Shown: positions 7,646-15,975, counted from the stretch's first letter. The stretch: DNA of 64,000 bases from Salinarimonas rosea DSM 21201 (GCF_000429045.1 NZ_AUBC01000012.1:1-64000), one strand, 5' to 3'. Numbers and translations: made by a program. The notes: a model not told the origin generated them from the letters alone.

Positions 7646-8542
7646 ATGCGCGCTTACGTGATCGGCAACATCGCCGTCGACGAAATCTTTTCCGTGCCGT
7701 CGATGCCCGAGATCGGGGCGTCCATCCTCGGCCGGCAGGCGACCCGCGATCTCGGCGGCAAGGGTGCGAACCAGGCGATCGTGATGGGGCGCTGCGGCCT
7801 GCCCACGACCCTGGTCGCCGCGGTCGGCGACGACGCGCGGGCGGCGGACATTCGCGGGCGTATCGCCGAGGAGCCGGTGGACGCGCGCATCGTGACGCTG
7901 CCCGGGCGCTCGAGCGACGTCTCCCTGATCTTCACCGCGCCCGACGGCGAGAACGCCATTGTCACGACGACGGAGGCGGCGGACGCGCTCTCGCTGGCCG
8001 ATGCGCTCGCCGCGCTCGCGAGCGCCGAGCAGGGCGATCTCGCCGTGCTGCAGGGCAATCTCGGCGAGGAGGTCACGGGGGGCGTGCTGACCGAGGCGCG
8101 AAGGAGGGGACTGGTCACCGCCGTCAACCCGTCGCCGCTGCGGGCGCATTTCGACGCGCTCTGGCACCTGGTCGACGTCGCCTTCCTCAACCGCGGCGAG
8201 GCGCAGGCGCTCGCCGGCGCCTCGGATCGCCGAGCCGCGTCGCGGCTGATAGAGGCCGGAGCCGGCCACGTCGTCCTGACGCTCGGCGGCGAGGGCGCCT
8301 GGTCCATCGGCGCGGGCGGGACCGTGCACGTTCCGGCCGTCGCGACGCCGGTCGTCGACACGACGGGCGCGGGCGACACCTTCATGGCGGTGGCGCTGGC
8401 CTCGGCCGCCCTGCGGGGCCGGACTATCGACGCCCGCGCGATCGGCCATGCGGCCGCGGCCGCCGCCCTGACCGTCGGCCGGCGCGGCACGCGCTCCGCG
8501 TTTCCCACCACGGCCGAGCTCGCCCGCATCCTCGCCGCCTGA
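7646..8542 (+). CDS. PfkB-family carbohydrate/nucleoside kinase
   Basis: Ribokinase-fold kinase of 298 residues. The N-terminus reads AYVIGNIAVDEIFSVPSMPE, followed by the substrate-side motif GGKGANQAIVMGRCG (about residue 45) and the C-terminal signature DTTGAGDTFMAVAL, where the GAGD Asp is the catalytic base. ATP-binding residues are in VVLTLGGEGAW. The substrate is probably the sugar or its opened form taken up by the LacI-controlled importer upstream of the convergent genes; a nucleoside is an alternative because TenA-like and M20 genes are nearby. It reads opposite to all other genes of this cluster and shares a 26-bp gap with btpA. Confidence 0.85.
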   Translation: MRAYVIGNIAVDEIFSVPSMPEIGASILGRQATRDLGGKGANQAIVMGRCGLPTTLVAAVGDDARAADIRGRIAEEPVDARIVTLPGRSSDVSLIFTAPDGENAIVTTTEAADALSLADALAALASAEQGDLAVLQGNLGEEVTGGVLTEARRRGLVTAVNPSPLRAHFDALWHLVDVAFLNRGEAQALAGASDRRAASRLIEAGAGHVVLTLGGEGAWSIGAGGTVHVPAVATPVVDTTGAGDTFMAVALASAALRGRTIDARAIGHAAAAAALTVGRRGTRSAFPTTAELARILAA

Positions 8543-8546
8543 GCCG

Positions 8547-9314
8547 TCATCGGTCGGACAGCCAGCCGAGCACGTTCTTCCACAGGCGGGCGTAGCCCGG
8601 CCACGCGCAGAAGGACGGCGACAGCCAGTGCGGCCCGATGTCGGAGGTCCACGCCGCGGTCCGCCCTTCGCCGAAGCGGCCGGCGACGAGGAGCGGGTGG
8701 CCGCCTTCGTCGTCGGGGAGGCGTGCGATGATCTCGACGTCGTCGCGGGTGCGCGGCTCGACCTCGTTGACGCCCAGAAGCGGCGGCCAGTCGCCGGAGA
8801 GGCCAGCGACGAGGGGATGGTCCGGCTTGGTCACGACGGGGGTCGCGCCTTCGGGGATCTCGATCCGGTCGTCGTAGGGCAGACAGGTGACGGGCAGGAC
8901 GTCCTCCACCGGCGTGCGCCGCCACCGGGCCTTGCCGTCGATCCCCTGGAAGGAGAAGTAGCCGCCGACCATCAGCAGGCCTCCGCCCTTGGCCACGAAG
9001 GACCTGAGGAGCTTCAGGCGGTTGGGGACGGTCTGGGAATGCAGCCACACCGCCGGCGGCAAGAGGAGCGTGTTCGCCCCGATGTCCGACAGGATGACGA
9101 CGTCGTAGGCGTCGAGGCCCGCCATCTCGAAGGGGAAGCCCTCCGCCGCCTCGTGGGCCGGCATATAGGTGAGCGCGAACTCGCTGCCCTCGAGCGCCTT
9201 CACGAGCGGCTCCGCCCCGAGATGAAAGGTGACGCTGCCGAACTGGTCGAAACCCTTGTAGTGGGTCGCCGAGCTCACCCAGCTTTCACCGACGAGGAGC
9301 ACGTTCTTCGTCAT
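8547..9314 (-). CDS. GATase1-like (DUF1355/ThuA-like) protein
   Basis: Soluble protein of 255 residues with a class I glutamine-amidotransferase-like fold: NVLLVGESWVSSATHYKGFD at the N-terminus, a strand-turn element DVVILSDIGANTLLL, VAKGGGLLMVGGYFSFQG and a late GRTAAWTSDIGPHW. No canonical nucleophile Cys elbow is seen, so glutaminase activity is unlikely. This matches the annotated family PF07090, often found with sugar ABC transporters and amidohydrolases, function unknown. It starts 36 nt after the phosphotriesterase-like gene and is probably the last gene of the LacI-regulated operon. Confidence 0.78.
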   Translation of the reverse strand: MTKNVLLVGESWVSSATHYKGFDQFGSVTFHLGAEPLVKALEGSEFALTYMPAHEAAEGFPFEMAGLDAYDVVILSDIGANTLLLPPAVWLHSQTVPNRLKLLRSFVAKGGGLLMVGGYFSFQGIDGKARWRRTPVEDVLPVTCLPYDDRIEIPEGATPVVTKPDHPLVAGLSGDWPPLLGVNEVEPRTRDDVEIIARLPDDEGGHPLLVAGRFGEGRTAAWTSDIGPHWLSPSFCAWPGYARLWKNVLGWLSDR

Positions 9315-9350
9315 GGTTCCTTTTCCTTGCGGTGCTTCGCGGATCGCCGG

Positions 9351-10427
9351 TCAGGCCGTCGCATCGAAGACGGATCGGGGGTTCTTGCGAACGAGGACGT
9401 CGAGGGCCGCGTCGTCGAGGCCGTGACGTCTCAAGCGCGGGAGGAAGTGGCGCAGCACGAAGGCGTAGCCGTTGCCGCCGTAGCGGGTGAGCATCATCTT
9501 CAGGAAGACGTCCTGCGAGAGGAGGATGCGATCGACGTGGCCGCGCTCGATCAGCCCGACGATCGCCCGCGCCGCCTCGTCGTCGCTCGGGCACTGGACC
9601 TGCTGGTCGGCGTAGAAGAAGTCCATGCCGATCATGTCGTAGCCGAGGAACGCGCCGCGCGCCGCGAGCGCGCTCTGGTAGGCGACGTCGGCGTGCGACG
9701 GGTTCATGTGGCACAGAACCGTGTGCCGGACCTCGGCGCCCTCCTCCTCGACGATGTCCAGCACCCGCGACCCCAGGCGGAACCACCCGGGCAGGTGCAC
9801 CATCAGCGGCAGGCCCGTGCGGACCTGGGCGCGCGCCGCGCCCCGCAGGCACTTCTCCTCCGCGGCGGTGAAGTCGGAGGAGACGCCGATCTCGCCGATG
9901 ACGCCGATGCGCACGCCCGTGTCGTCGACCCCGACGGTGGCCTCCCGGACGATGGCGTCGGCGATGTCGTCGATGCTCATGCCGGCGACCTCGGGCGGAT
10001 GCGAGCTCTCGAGGTAGTAGCCCGCGCCCATCACGATGTTGAGGCCGGTGGCGCGCGCGGTGCGCGCGAGCGCCTGCGGGTCTCGGCCGATGCCCCGGCA
10101 GGTCGGGTCGACCACGGTGCGGCCGCCCGCCTCGACGACCGCGCCGAGCTCCGCGACAGCCAGGGCCTCGTCGTCGAGCGCGACGTTGTGCGCGTTCACG
10201 AAGGGATCCTGGCGCAGCTCGCCGAGAATCTCGATGCGGACGGGGCCGGTCGCGAGGTGCTCGCGCTCGGGCGTGCTCGGCGGGTTCCACCAGCACCGGC
10301 AGTCGTTGAGGATGTGCTCGTGGATGAGCGTCGTGCCGAGCGCCGCGGCGTCGACGGGCCCGGCGACCGTCATCACCTTGCCCGACCGCACATGGGCCTG
10401 CGAGAGCTCGTTCGCGTTCGTCGTCAT
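9351..10427 (-). CDS. phosphotriesterase-family metal hydrolase (lactonase-like)
   Basis: Amidohydrolase-superfamily protein of 358 residues. The first metal site is in LIHEHILND (His-x-His, about residue 33), the region of the bridging residue is IGEIGVSSDFTAAEEK, two later His ligands are in MVHLPGW and LCHMNPSH, and the catalytic Asp is in LLSQDVFLKMM. Family members with sugar clusters are usually lactonases rather than phosphotriesterases. The start is set by an ATGA overlap with the permease gene. It follows the importer genes directly, so it probably acts on the imported compound or its oxidised lactone. Confidence 0.82.
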   Translation of the reverse strand: MTTNANELSQAHVRSGKVMTVAGPVDAAALGTTLIHEHILNDCRCWWNPPSTPEREHLATGPVRIEILGELRQDPFVNAHNVALDDEALAVAELGAVVEAGGRTVVDPTCRGIGRDPQALARTARATGLNIVMGAGYYLESSHPPEVAGMSIDDIADAIVREATVGVDDTGVRIGVIGEIGVSSDFTAAEEKCLRGAARAQVRTGLPLMVHLPGWFRLGSRVLDIVEEEGAEVRHTVLCHMNPSHADVAYQSALAARGAFLGYDMIGMDFFYADQQVQCPSDDEAARAIVGLIERGHVDRILLSQDVFLKMMLTRYGGNGYAFVLRHFLPRLRRHGLDDAALDVLVRKNPRSVFDATA

Positions 10428-11419
10428 CGCCGCCCCAGACGGAAGTTCGTGGTGAAGATGCGCGTGTTGAGCCAGATCGCGATCAGGATGATCGCGCCCG
10501 TCACGATCTGGGTGAAGAAGGGCGAGATGTGCATCAGGATCAGCCCGTTGCCGATGATCGCGATGGTCAGCGTGCCGAGGATCGTGCCCAGCATGCTGCC
10601 GCGCCCGCCCATCAGCGACGTGCCGCCGAGCACCACCGCGGCGATGACCTGCAGCTCGAACCCCACGGCCGCGTTCGAGGAGCCCGAGCCCAGGCGCGCG
10701 GCGATGAGGAGCCCGGCGACGGCGCAGGCCACCCCGGAGACGAGATAGACCGAGGACAGCGTCCATTTCGCCGGCATGCCCACCCGGCGCGCGGCCTCCA
10801 GGTTGGACCCCACGGCGACGACCTGGCGCCCGTACTTCGTCGAGGCGATGACGACGTAGCCGATCACCGCGATCGCCGCGGCGATCAAGGCGGGAACCGG
10901 AATGCCCAGGACGATGCCGCGGCCGAGCGACAGGAAGCCCGGCACCCCCGTGATCGGGATCGAGTAGCCCTGCGTCAGGTACAGCGCGACGCCCCGCACG
11001 ATTGAGAGCCCCGCCAGGGTCACGATGAAGGCCGGTATGCCCTGGTAGGCAATGAACCAGCCCTGGAACAGGCCCACCGCCCCTCCGAAGGCGAGCATCG
11101 CGAGGACGACGACCGGCCACGGCACGCCCGCAGCGAGCAGGATCGCCGCGAGCGCGTTGACGAGAGCCACCTGCGAGCCCACCGACAGGTCGATGCCGCC
11201 CGTGATGATGACGAAGGTCATGGCGATCGCGACGATCAGGATCGGCGCGGCCTGCCGGATCACGTTCAGCATGTTCCCCACCGTGAGGAACGTGTCCGTC
11301 GTCACCGTGAAGAAGATCATGCAGGCGACGAAGAAGGCCGCGATCGACAAAACCTGCGCATGCTCGCCCAGGAAGTCGAGGACAGGTGCGCCCGCGGCGC
11401 GCTCCGAATAGGCGGTCAA
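10424..11419 (-). CDS. ribose-type ABC transporter permease (RbsC family)
   Basis: Inner-membrane permease of 331 residues with about nine hydrophobic segments. Family landmarks are ITGGIDLSVGSQVAL (about residue 85), GIPAFIVTLAGLSIVRG and VLGGTSLMGGRGS near the C-terminus. The N-terminal DFLGEHAQVLSIAAFF precedes the first membrane segment. It overlaps both neighbours by ATGA, so expression is translationally coupled with the ATPase and the hydrolase. Exactly one permease and one half-size ATPase are encoded here, so both presumably function as homodimers. Confidence 0.9.
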   Translation of the reverse strand: MTAYSERAAGAPVLDFLGEHAQVLSIAAFFVACMIFFTVTTDTFLTVGNMLNVIRQAAPILIVAIAMTFVIITGGIDLSVGSQVALVNALAAILLAAGVPWPVVVLAMLAFGGAVGLFQGWFIAYQGIPAFIVTLAGLSIVRGVALYLTQGYSIPITGVPGFLSLGRGIVLGIPVPALIAAAIAVIGYVVIASTKYGRQVVAVGSNLEAARRVGMPAKWTLSSVYLVSGVACAVAGLLIAARLGSGSSNAAVGFELQVIAAVVLGGTSLMGGRGSMLGTILGTLTIAIIGNGLILMHISPFFTQIVTGAIILIAIWLNTRIFTTNFRLGRR

Positions 11420-12228
11420 TGGCGCTCTCCACCGACGATGAGCTTCACGAGATCTTCGAGATCGGTCTTGCCGATGTCGCGCTCGGCGACCTTGACGCCC
11501 TCGTACATGACGGCGATGCGGTCGCAGACGCGAAACAGGTCCTGCAGGCGGTGCGTGATGAGGATCACCGACACCCCCGTCGCCTTCACGCGGTTGATGA
11601 GCGACAGAACGGCCTCCACCTCGGCGACGGCGAGCGCGGAGGTCGGCTCGTCCATGATCAGGACCCGCGGGTCGAACGAGGCGGCGCGCGCGATGGCGAT
11701 GGCCTGGCGTTGCCCGCCCGAGAGCTTCTCGACCTTGGCCGACAGCCGCGGAATCCGGATGTCGAGGCTATGGAGCATGGCCCGGCCTTCCTCGAGCATG
11801 CGCGCGCGGTCGAGGAAGGGTCCCATCGTCCGCTCCCGCCCGAGGAACAGGTTGCCCACGACGTCGATGTGGTCGCACAGGCTCAGGTCCTGGAACACCA
11901 TCTCGATGCGCCGCGCGCGCGCGTCCGCCGGGCCCGACAGGCGCACTGGCGCCCCGTCGATGGCGATCGTGCCGCCGTCGGGCTGGTAGGTACCCGAGAT
12001 GATCTTGGTGAGGGTGGACTTGCCGGCCGCGTTGTCGCCCACGAGCCCGAGGCACTCTCCCGGGAAGAGGTCGAGATCGACGCCGCGCAGGGCCTGGTGG
12101 GAGCCGAACGTCTTGCGGATGCCGCGCAGCGAGACGCGCGGCGTCCTCTCCGCGCCGGCGCCAGACGGCCGGGAGAGATCCTCTCTCCCGGCCGCGGCGA
12201 CGGCGCCTCCACGGTCGCCGTCGCCCAT
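11416..12228 (-). CDS. sugar ABC transporter ATP-binding protein (single NBD)
   Basis: ATPase of 270 residues. Walker A is GDNAAGKSTL (about residue 66), the Q-loop MVFQDLSLCDHI, the signature LSGGQRQAIAIARA, Walker B VLIMDEPTSALA and the switch His VILITHRLQDLF. It resembles one half of RbsA-type proteins, which normally carry two nucleotide-binding domains. The only in-frame start is ATG 12228, overlapping the binding-protein stop. Its first 30 codons (Gly/Ala/Arg-rich, before PRVSLRGIRKTFG) contain a strong DNA hairpin, see 12166-12194. Confidence 0.88.
   Translation of the reverse strand: MGDGDRGGAVAAAGREDLSRPSGAGAERTPRVSLRGIRKTFGSHQALRGVDLDLFPGECLGLVGDNAAGKSTLTKIISGTYQPDGGTIAIDGAPVRLSGPADARARRIEMVFQDLSLCDHIDVVGNLFLGRERTMGPFLDRARMLEEGRAMLHSLDIRIPRLSAKVEKLSGGQRQAIAIARAASFDPRVLIMDEPTSALAVAEVEAVLSLINRVKATGVSVILITHRLQDLFRVCDRIAVMYEGVKVAERDIGKTDLEDLVKLIVGGERH
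12166..12194 (-). promoter_or_regulatory. hairpin just downstream of the binding-protein gene
   Basis: Perfect 12-bp inverted repeat CGGCCGGGAGAG / CTCTCCCGGCCG with a 5-nt loop, 34 bases after the stop codon of the binding-protein gene and inside the first codons of the ATPase gene. With no T-run it is more likely an mRNA 3'-end stabiliser or attenuator, giving more binding protein than membrane parts. Confidence 0.55.
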
Positions 12229-13178
12229 CACTGGAAGATCGCCCGGAAGTCGTCGACGTTCTCCTGCGTGACGATGGTCACCGGAACGGAGATGGTCTCC
12301 TCGACGCTGCCGCCCTCCGAGAGCGTCACCAGCGCATCCACGGCGGCGGCGCCCATGGCCGCGGGATCCTGCTGGATCACGGCCACCACGTGGCCGGCGT
12401 CGATGCCGGCGATCGCCTGGGCTGTCAGGTCCCATCCGAACAGGCGGACGTCGTCCTGCCGGCCCTGGCTCTCGACGGCGGCGATGGCGCCCATCAGCGC
12501 CGGCTCGCCCGTGGCGTAGACGGCGGTCATGTCGGGGTTGGCGGTCATCAGGTTCTCGGCGGCGGTCAGTGCGATGTCCTGCACGTTCTGGCCGTCCACG
12601 ACGCCCGCCGTCTCGATCCCGTCCGCGCCCGCGATCTCGCTCTCGAAGCCTTCCTGCCGCACGTTCTGGATGAACGAGTTCAGGGCCCCGACGATGCCGA
12701 TCTTCGCCTCGCCGCCCATGTCGGACTGCACGTAGTCGACGAAGAACGCGCCCATGTCGGCGCCGGCCTGGGCGTTGTCGACGCCGATCTGCGCCGCATG
12801 GGGACCTTCGGGCAGGATGGCGTCGATCGCCACGACCGGGATGCCGGCATCGGCGGCCTGCTGGACCGCGGGCATGATGCCGTTGACGTCGATCGCCACG
12901 ACGGCGAGGCCGTCGACGCCCTGCTGGATGTAGGTCTCGATCGCGCTGTTCTGGGCGGCGGGATCGTTGTTGGCGTTGAAGATCACCAGGTTGACGCCGG
13001 CCTCGTCGGCGGCGCGCTGCGCGCCCTCGTTCATCTGGTTGAAGAACAGCGCCTGCTGGTTGATCTGCACCAGCGCAAAGGTCTTGTCCTGCGCGAGGGC
13101 AGGGCCCATCGAGAGGCCGGCCAGAGCCGTCGCGGCGGCTGCAGCTGCTAGAAGGCGACGATTGGTTTCCCAAGTCAT
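12228..13178 (-). CDS. ribose-type sugar ABC substrate-binding protein
   Basis: Periplasmic protein of 316 residues of the Peripla_BP_4 family. A Sec signal peptide covers about residues 1-29 (ending GPALAQ). The mature fold shows FALVQINQQALFFNQMNEGA, NANNDPAAQNSAIETYIQQG, DGLAVVAIDVNGI and a typical cleft-lining AVYATGEPALMGA. Ligands of this family are pentoses, hexoses, polyols or autoinducer-2; the actual ligand is not determinable. It lies 33 nt after the LacI regulator gene and is followed by a hairpin and the coupled ATPase gene. Confidence 0.9.
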   Translation of the reverse strand: MTWETNRRLLAAAAAATALAGLSMGPALAQDKTFALVQINQQALFFNQMNEGAQRAADEAGVNLVIFNANNDPAAQNSAIETYIQQGVDGLAVVAIDVNGIMPAVQQAADAGIPVVAIDAILPEGPHAAQIGVDNAQAGADMGAFFVDYVQSDMGGEAKIGIVGALNSFIQNVRQEGFESEIAGADGIETAGVVDGQNVQDIALTAAENLMTANPDMTAVYATGEPALMGAIAAVESQGRQDDVRLFGWDLTAQAIAGIDAGHVVAVIQQDPAAMGAAAVDALVTLSEGGSVEETISVPVTIVTQENVDDFRAIFQ

Positions 13179-13211
13179 GTGTTCGTCCTCTGTCTGTCGT
13201 TCCCCGTTGCC

Positions 13212-14231
13212 TTATGGTTTCGAAGGCGGCGCAACGGAATTCCGCACGACGATTTCGACAGGCAGCAGCTCTTCGCCCAGCCGGGCGTCGACGTGCTGGC
13301 TTTCGAGCAGGACGGCCAGGGCGCGCTGGCCGAGCGCGCGCACCGGCTGCCGGATGGCGGTCAGGGGCGGCGCAAACAGGTGAAGCGGTCCGACGTCGTC
13401 GAACCCTATCAGCGAGACGTCCTGCGGAATCGAGACGCCTTGGGCCCGGAACACCTCGATCATTCCGATGGCGATCTCGTCCGAGCTCGCGAAGACCGCG
13501 GTCGCGGGCAGTCCGTCGTCGAGGAAGCGGCGGGCGACCGCCCGCCCGAAGGCGGTCGTGTACTCGCCCTCCTCGCGCAGGAGCACGACCTCGCCCGCGG
13601 ACGCATCGGCGATGGCCCTGCGAAGTCCCTCGAAGCGGCGCATCGTGCTGATCATGGCGCCCGGGCCGCCGACGAAGAGGATGCGCCGATGGCCGTGCTC
13701 GGCGAGGTGGAGCCCGGCCAGGTAGCCGCCGGCGTAGTTGTCGCAGAACAGCTTCGGCGCCTCCGCTCCGGGCACGTCCTCGTCGACGACCACCACCTTG
13801 CCGGTCCGGTTGATGAGCGCAGCCAGGCCGCCGTCGTCGGGATGGTTCGTGACGAAGACCAGGCCGTCGACGTGATTGCGCTCGAGCATGCGGAGATAGG
13901 CGATCTCGCGCCCCGGTCGGTTGAGCGTGGCGAACAGCGACAGCGCTTGCCCCCGCCGATCCGCCTCCTCCTCGGCCGCGGCGACCAGGGCGGCGAAGAA
14001 CGGGTTCGCGATGTCCGGGACCACCAGCCCGATCGTATCCGAGCGGCCACGGCTGAGCCGGCGCGCGTGCGGGTTAGGCTCGTATCCGAGCTCGCCGATG
14101 GCGGCCTCTATGCGCCGCCGCGTCGTCGCCGGGAGTTCGAGCGACCCGTTGAGGAAACGGGAGACCGTCGTCACCGAGACGCCGGCGGCGAACGCCACGT
14201 CCTTCAAGCCGGCCGTCCGCTCTCGCGACAT
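13212..14231 (-). CDS. LacI-family transcriptional regulator
   Basis: DNA-binding repressor of 339 residues. The N-terminal helix-turn-helix reads LKDVAFAAGVSVTTVSRFLN (about residues 9-28), followed by the hinge region RRLSRGRSDTIGLVVPDIA. A periplasmic-binding-protein-like effector domain follows, with SLFATLNRPGREI, DGLVFVTN, FCDNYAGGYLAG and VSLIGFDDVGPLHLF. It is the first gene of the importer operon and has a typical LacI-family palindrome 40 bp before its start, so autoregulation and induction by the transported ligand are expected. Confidence 0.92.
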   Translation of the reverse strand: MSRERTAGLKDVAFAAGVSVTTVSRFLNGSLELPATTRRRIEAAIGELGYEPNPHARRLSRGRSDTIGLVVPDIANPFFAALVAAAEEEADRRGQALSLFATLNRPGREIAYLRMLERNHVDGLVFVTNHPDDGGLAALINRTGKVVVVDEDVPGAEAPKLFCDNYAGGYLAGLHLAEHGHRRILFVGGPGAMISTMRRFEGLRRAIADASAGEVVLLREEGEYTTAFGRAVARRFLDDGLPATAVFASSDEIAIGMIEVFRAQGVSIPQDVSLIGFDDVGPLHLFAPPLTAIRQPVRALGQRALAVLLESQHVDARLGEELLPVEIVVRNSVAPPSKP

Positions 14232-14270
14232 CCCGCCCCCCGTTCAGACTGCGAGGTCGAAAACGCCCTT

Positions 14271-14286
14271 GGTGAAGCGCTTTACC
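14271..14286. promoter_or_regulatory. LacI-family operator
   Basis: Near-perfect 16-bp palindrome GGTGAAGCGCTTTACC (14 of 16 positions symmetric) with the AAGCGCTT core typical of LacI-family operators. It lies 40 bp upstream of the lacI-type gene, just downstream of the candidate promoter. It is the only copy noticed in the cluster. Confidence 0.7.
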
Positions 14287-14288
14287 TG

Positions 14289-14317
14289 AGTTGAAACCGC
14301 ACGAACACCGAAGTCAA
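14289..14317 (-). promoter_or_regulatory. candidate promoter of the LacI-importer operon
   Basis: On the minus strand TTGACT (14317-14312), a 17-bp spacer and TCAACT (14294-14289) form a plausible promoter. The operator at 14271-14286 would cover the start region, consistent with repression. Confidence 0.45.
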
Positions 14318-14598
14318 GGAGCTTTTTCGCCCTTTGTGCGTCGGTCATCGACCGTCAGCACGAGCGGGTGCGGCCCGCGCGCCGGCGTTCCCGCGCGGCC
14401 TGCCGGGCGCGCCTCTACCGCACGCGCCCGACAGGCCCCGTTTGTGCGAGGACGAGATCCGTGTAGGGGCGCTCCAGGTGGCGCCCGCGACAGGCGAGGA
14501 GCGCTTCGGCCATCCGCAGCCGCTCGCCGGGCGCTGTCACGCCGGGCATTGTCACGCAAAGAGCTGACGGGTCAGGAGCGGGGCGGTATTGTCGTGGA
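14318..14598. other. anonymous DNA between the lacI promoter and the IS6 relic
   Basis: No convincing gene. Short open frames on both strands are Arg/Ala-rich and lack homology. A minus-strand stretch at about 14420-14550 has protein-like composition (MPGVTAPGERLRMAEALLAC...) but ends after about 43 codons and is not recognised. The last 30 bases are the conserved 5' end of the IS6 relic. Confidence 0.5.
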
Positions 14599-15082
14599 AT
14601 GCAGTCGATCTCCTAAGCCCGCCACCGCTTCCCGACCGAGGTTATCAGTCCCGGGGTCTGGCTGTACCTGCGCTTCAGGCTTAGCTACCGCGACGTCGAG
14701 GAGCTCCTGGCGGAGCGCGGGCTGGACGTCTCCTACGAGACCGTCCGCCGCTGGGTCGTGAAGTTCGGCCCGGCCTTCGCCCGCAACCTGCGCCGGCCGC
14801 GGCCGCGGGCGTCGGACACGTGGCACTCGACGAGGTGGTGATCGCAATCGGGGGCCGACGCATGTACCTGTGGCGTGCCGTCGACCGCGAGGGCGAGGTG
14901 CTCGACCTGGCTGGTCCAGCCCAGGCGCGCCAATGCGGCCGCCGTGAAGCTTAGCTGCTGAAGAAGCAGGGCTGCGCGCCTCGGCTGCTCGTAACGGACA
15001 GGCTTCGCTCCTACGCGGTGGCGAAGCGCGAACTCGGCCCCGCCGCGCGCCACGAACAGGGCCTGCGCGCCGAGCCCCCGTG
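14599..15082 (+). mobile_element. IS6-family transposase relic with stops and frameshifts
   Basis: ATG 14599 begins MQSIS and is then stopped by TAA at codon 6, where the other copy has TAC. The frame continues as ARHRFPTEVISPGVWLYLRF, then LSYRDVEELLAERGLDVSYE and RRWVVKFGPAFARNL. After a shift it reads DEVVIAIGGRRMYLWRAVDR and EGEVLDL, the catalytic region, and later VTDRLRSYAVAKRELG and HEQGLRAE. Several stops and frameshifts interrupt it, and the C-terminus is missing where it meets the M23 relic. Compared with the relic at 5346-5610 it keeps more of the core but is equally dead. Confidence 0.8.
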
Positions 15083-15084
15083 GC

Positions 15085-15496
15085 CGACCATGTACAGTCC
15101 GGGCCCGAACGGGTTGGCGATGTCCGCGATCTCGACCGGCGGAAGGGTGCGTCCGGCGAGCGCTCGGCCGGCTTACCAGCCGCCGACGCCGAGGAGGGCG
15201 ACGGCGACGACCGCCGAAATCCAGCTGGTGGCGCTCGCGGGAAGAACTGCCGGCCGCGTGTTCCAGATGGCAACCGCGCGAATTGCGACGATGACGTCCC
15301 AAGCGACGCCGTAGGTCCGAGGCAATCACCACGCCGGCACCCCACATTGCGAAACGAGGGCGAGGCCGAGAAGGAAGGCGCCCACCCCCGCGGCCTGCAG
15401 CCCGAAGCCGACCACGCTGCCGGCGGGCAGGAGCGCGAGCCACGCGAGCAGAAGGAGAGGCAGGGCGACTTGTACGGTGAGGATCAACAAGGTCAC
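15085..15496 (-). pseudogene. relic of membrane-anchored M23-type peptidase
   Basis: Starting with GTG 15496 the minus strand encodes two hydrophobic stretches (TLLILTVQVALPLLLLAWLA; GVGAFLLGLALVSQ), then a stop and frameshift. A second frame gives PRTYGVAWDVIVAIRAVAIW and WISAVVAVALLGVGGW, an in-frame TAA, and finally PPVEIADIANPFGPGLYMVG. From memory this resembles the N-terminal membrane part and the start of the peptidase domain of M23 metallopeptidases with a PFGPGTY motif. The catalytic domain is lost at the junction with the IS6 relic. Confidence 0.55.
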
Positions 15497-15975
15497 GGCA
15501 CCGTCTCCGATACGTCACCCGGGTCCTGGGTCATGCGCCAACGCCGAGCGGTGTTCCGGTGACCGCCTGATCAAGCGACGGCTTCTCTCCGTGCGCGCGA
15601 CACGCGTTTCGGGCGGCATTGCCCCGAGCCCTTCGGCGAGGCGCAGAGCGGCGCGTATGCCGAACCGCGCGCCCTGGCGCCCCGGATCGAAGGATTAAGT
15701 GGCACATGAAGTACGCCGCAGAATCTTGTCCTAGGGCAGGGTTGAGGCTGTTGGGCCGGGCGGGTGCTGAGTGGTGTGGCGCTCAACAATGCGAGTGCGA
15801 CGGCACGCTTGATCCTTGCGAGGCAGTAGGCTGGATAGGTTTCAACACACTGCTCGAGCAGGGCGGCGACGAGCGTCATGTCTCGTTTGGGCCGACTCCA
15901 GTCGTCGCCGAGCCCGCAAGGGTTAAGCCTCGCCGTTCCGAGCGGGTCTCGCCCTTTCGATCTGCAGGATAGGCG
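15497..15975. other. 480 bp without a recognisable gene
   Basis: Short frames exist on both strands, but none has a good start, ribosome site or family resemblance. A minus-strand frame around 15790-15879 (MTLVAALLEQCVETYPAYCL...) has ordinary amino-acid composition and could be a fragment. No T-run terminator was seen after the response regulator gene. Confidence 0.5.

Noticed and set aside
557-7646. TPP riboswitch upstream of the ABC operon or the btpA-tenA operon
   Set aside because: No THI-box-like conserved core was recognised in the leader before 627 or in the 26-bp gap before btpA; the gap is too short for one.
8628-10748. Very long plus-strand open frames opposite the GATase, hydrolase and permease genes
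   Set aside because: They are Arg/Ala/Asp/Glu-rich antisense products of GC-rich codon bias without any family motif; the minus-strand genes carry clear motifs.
15571-15879. Minus-strand frame beginning MTLVAALLEQ as a gene
   Set aside because: No ribosome site, the second half is Pro/Arg-rich noise, and no family was recognised; it may only be a fragment.
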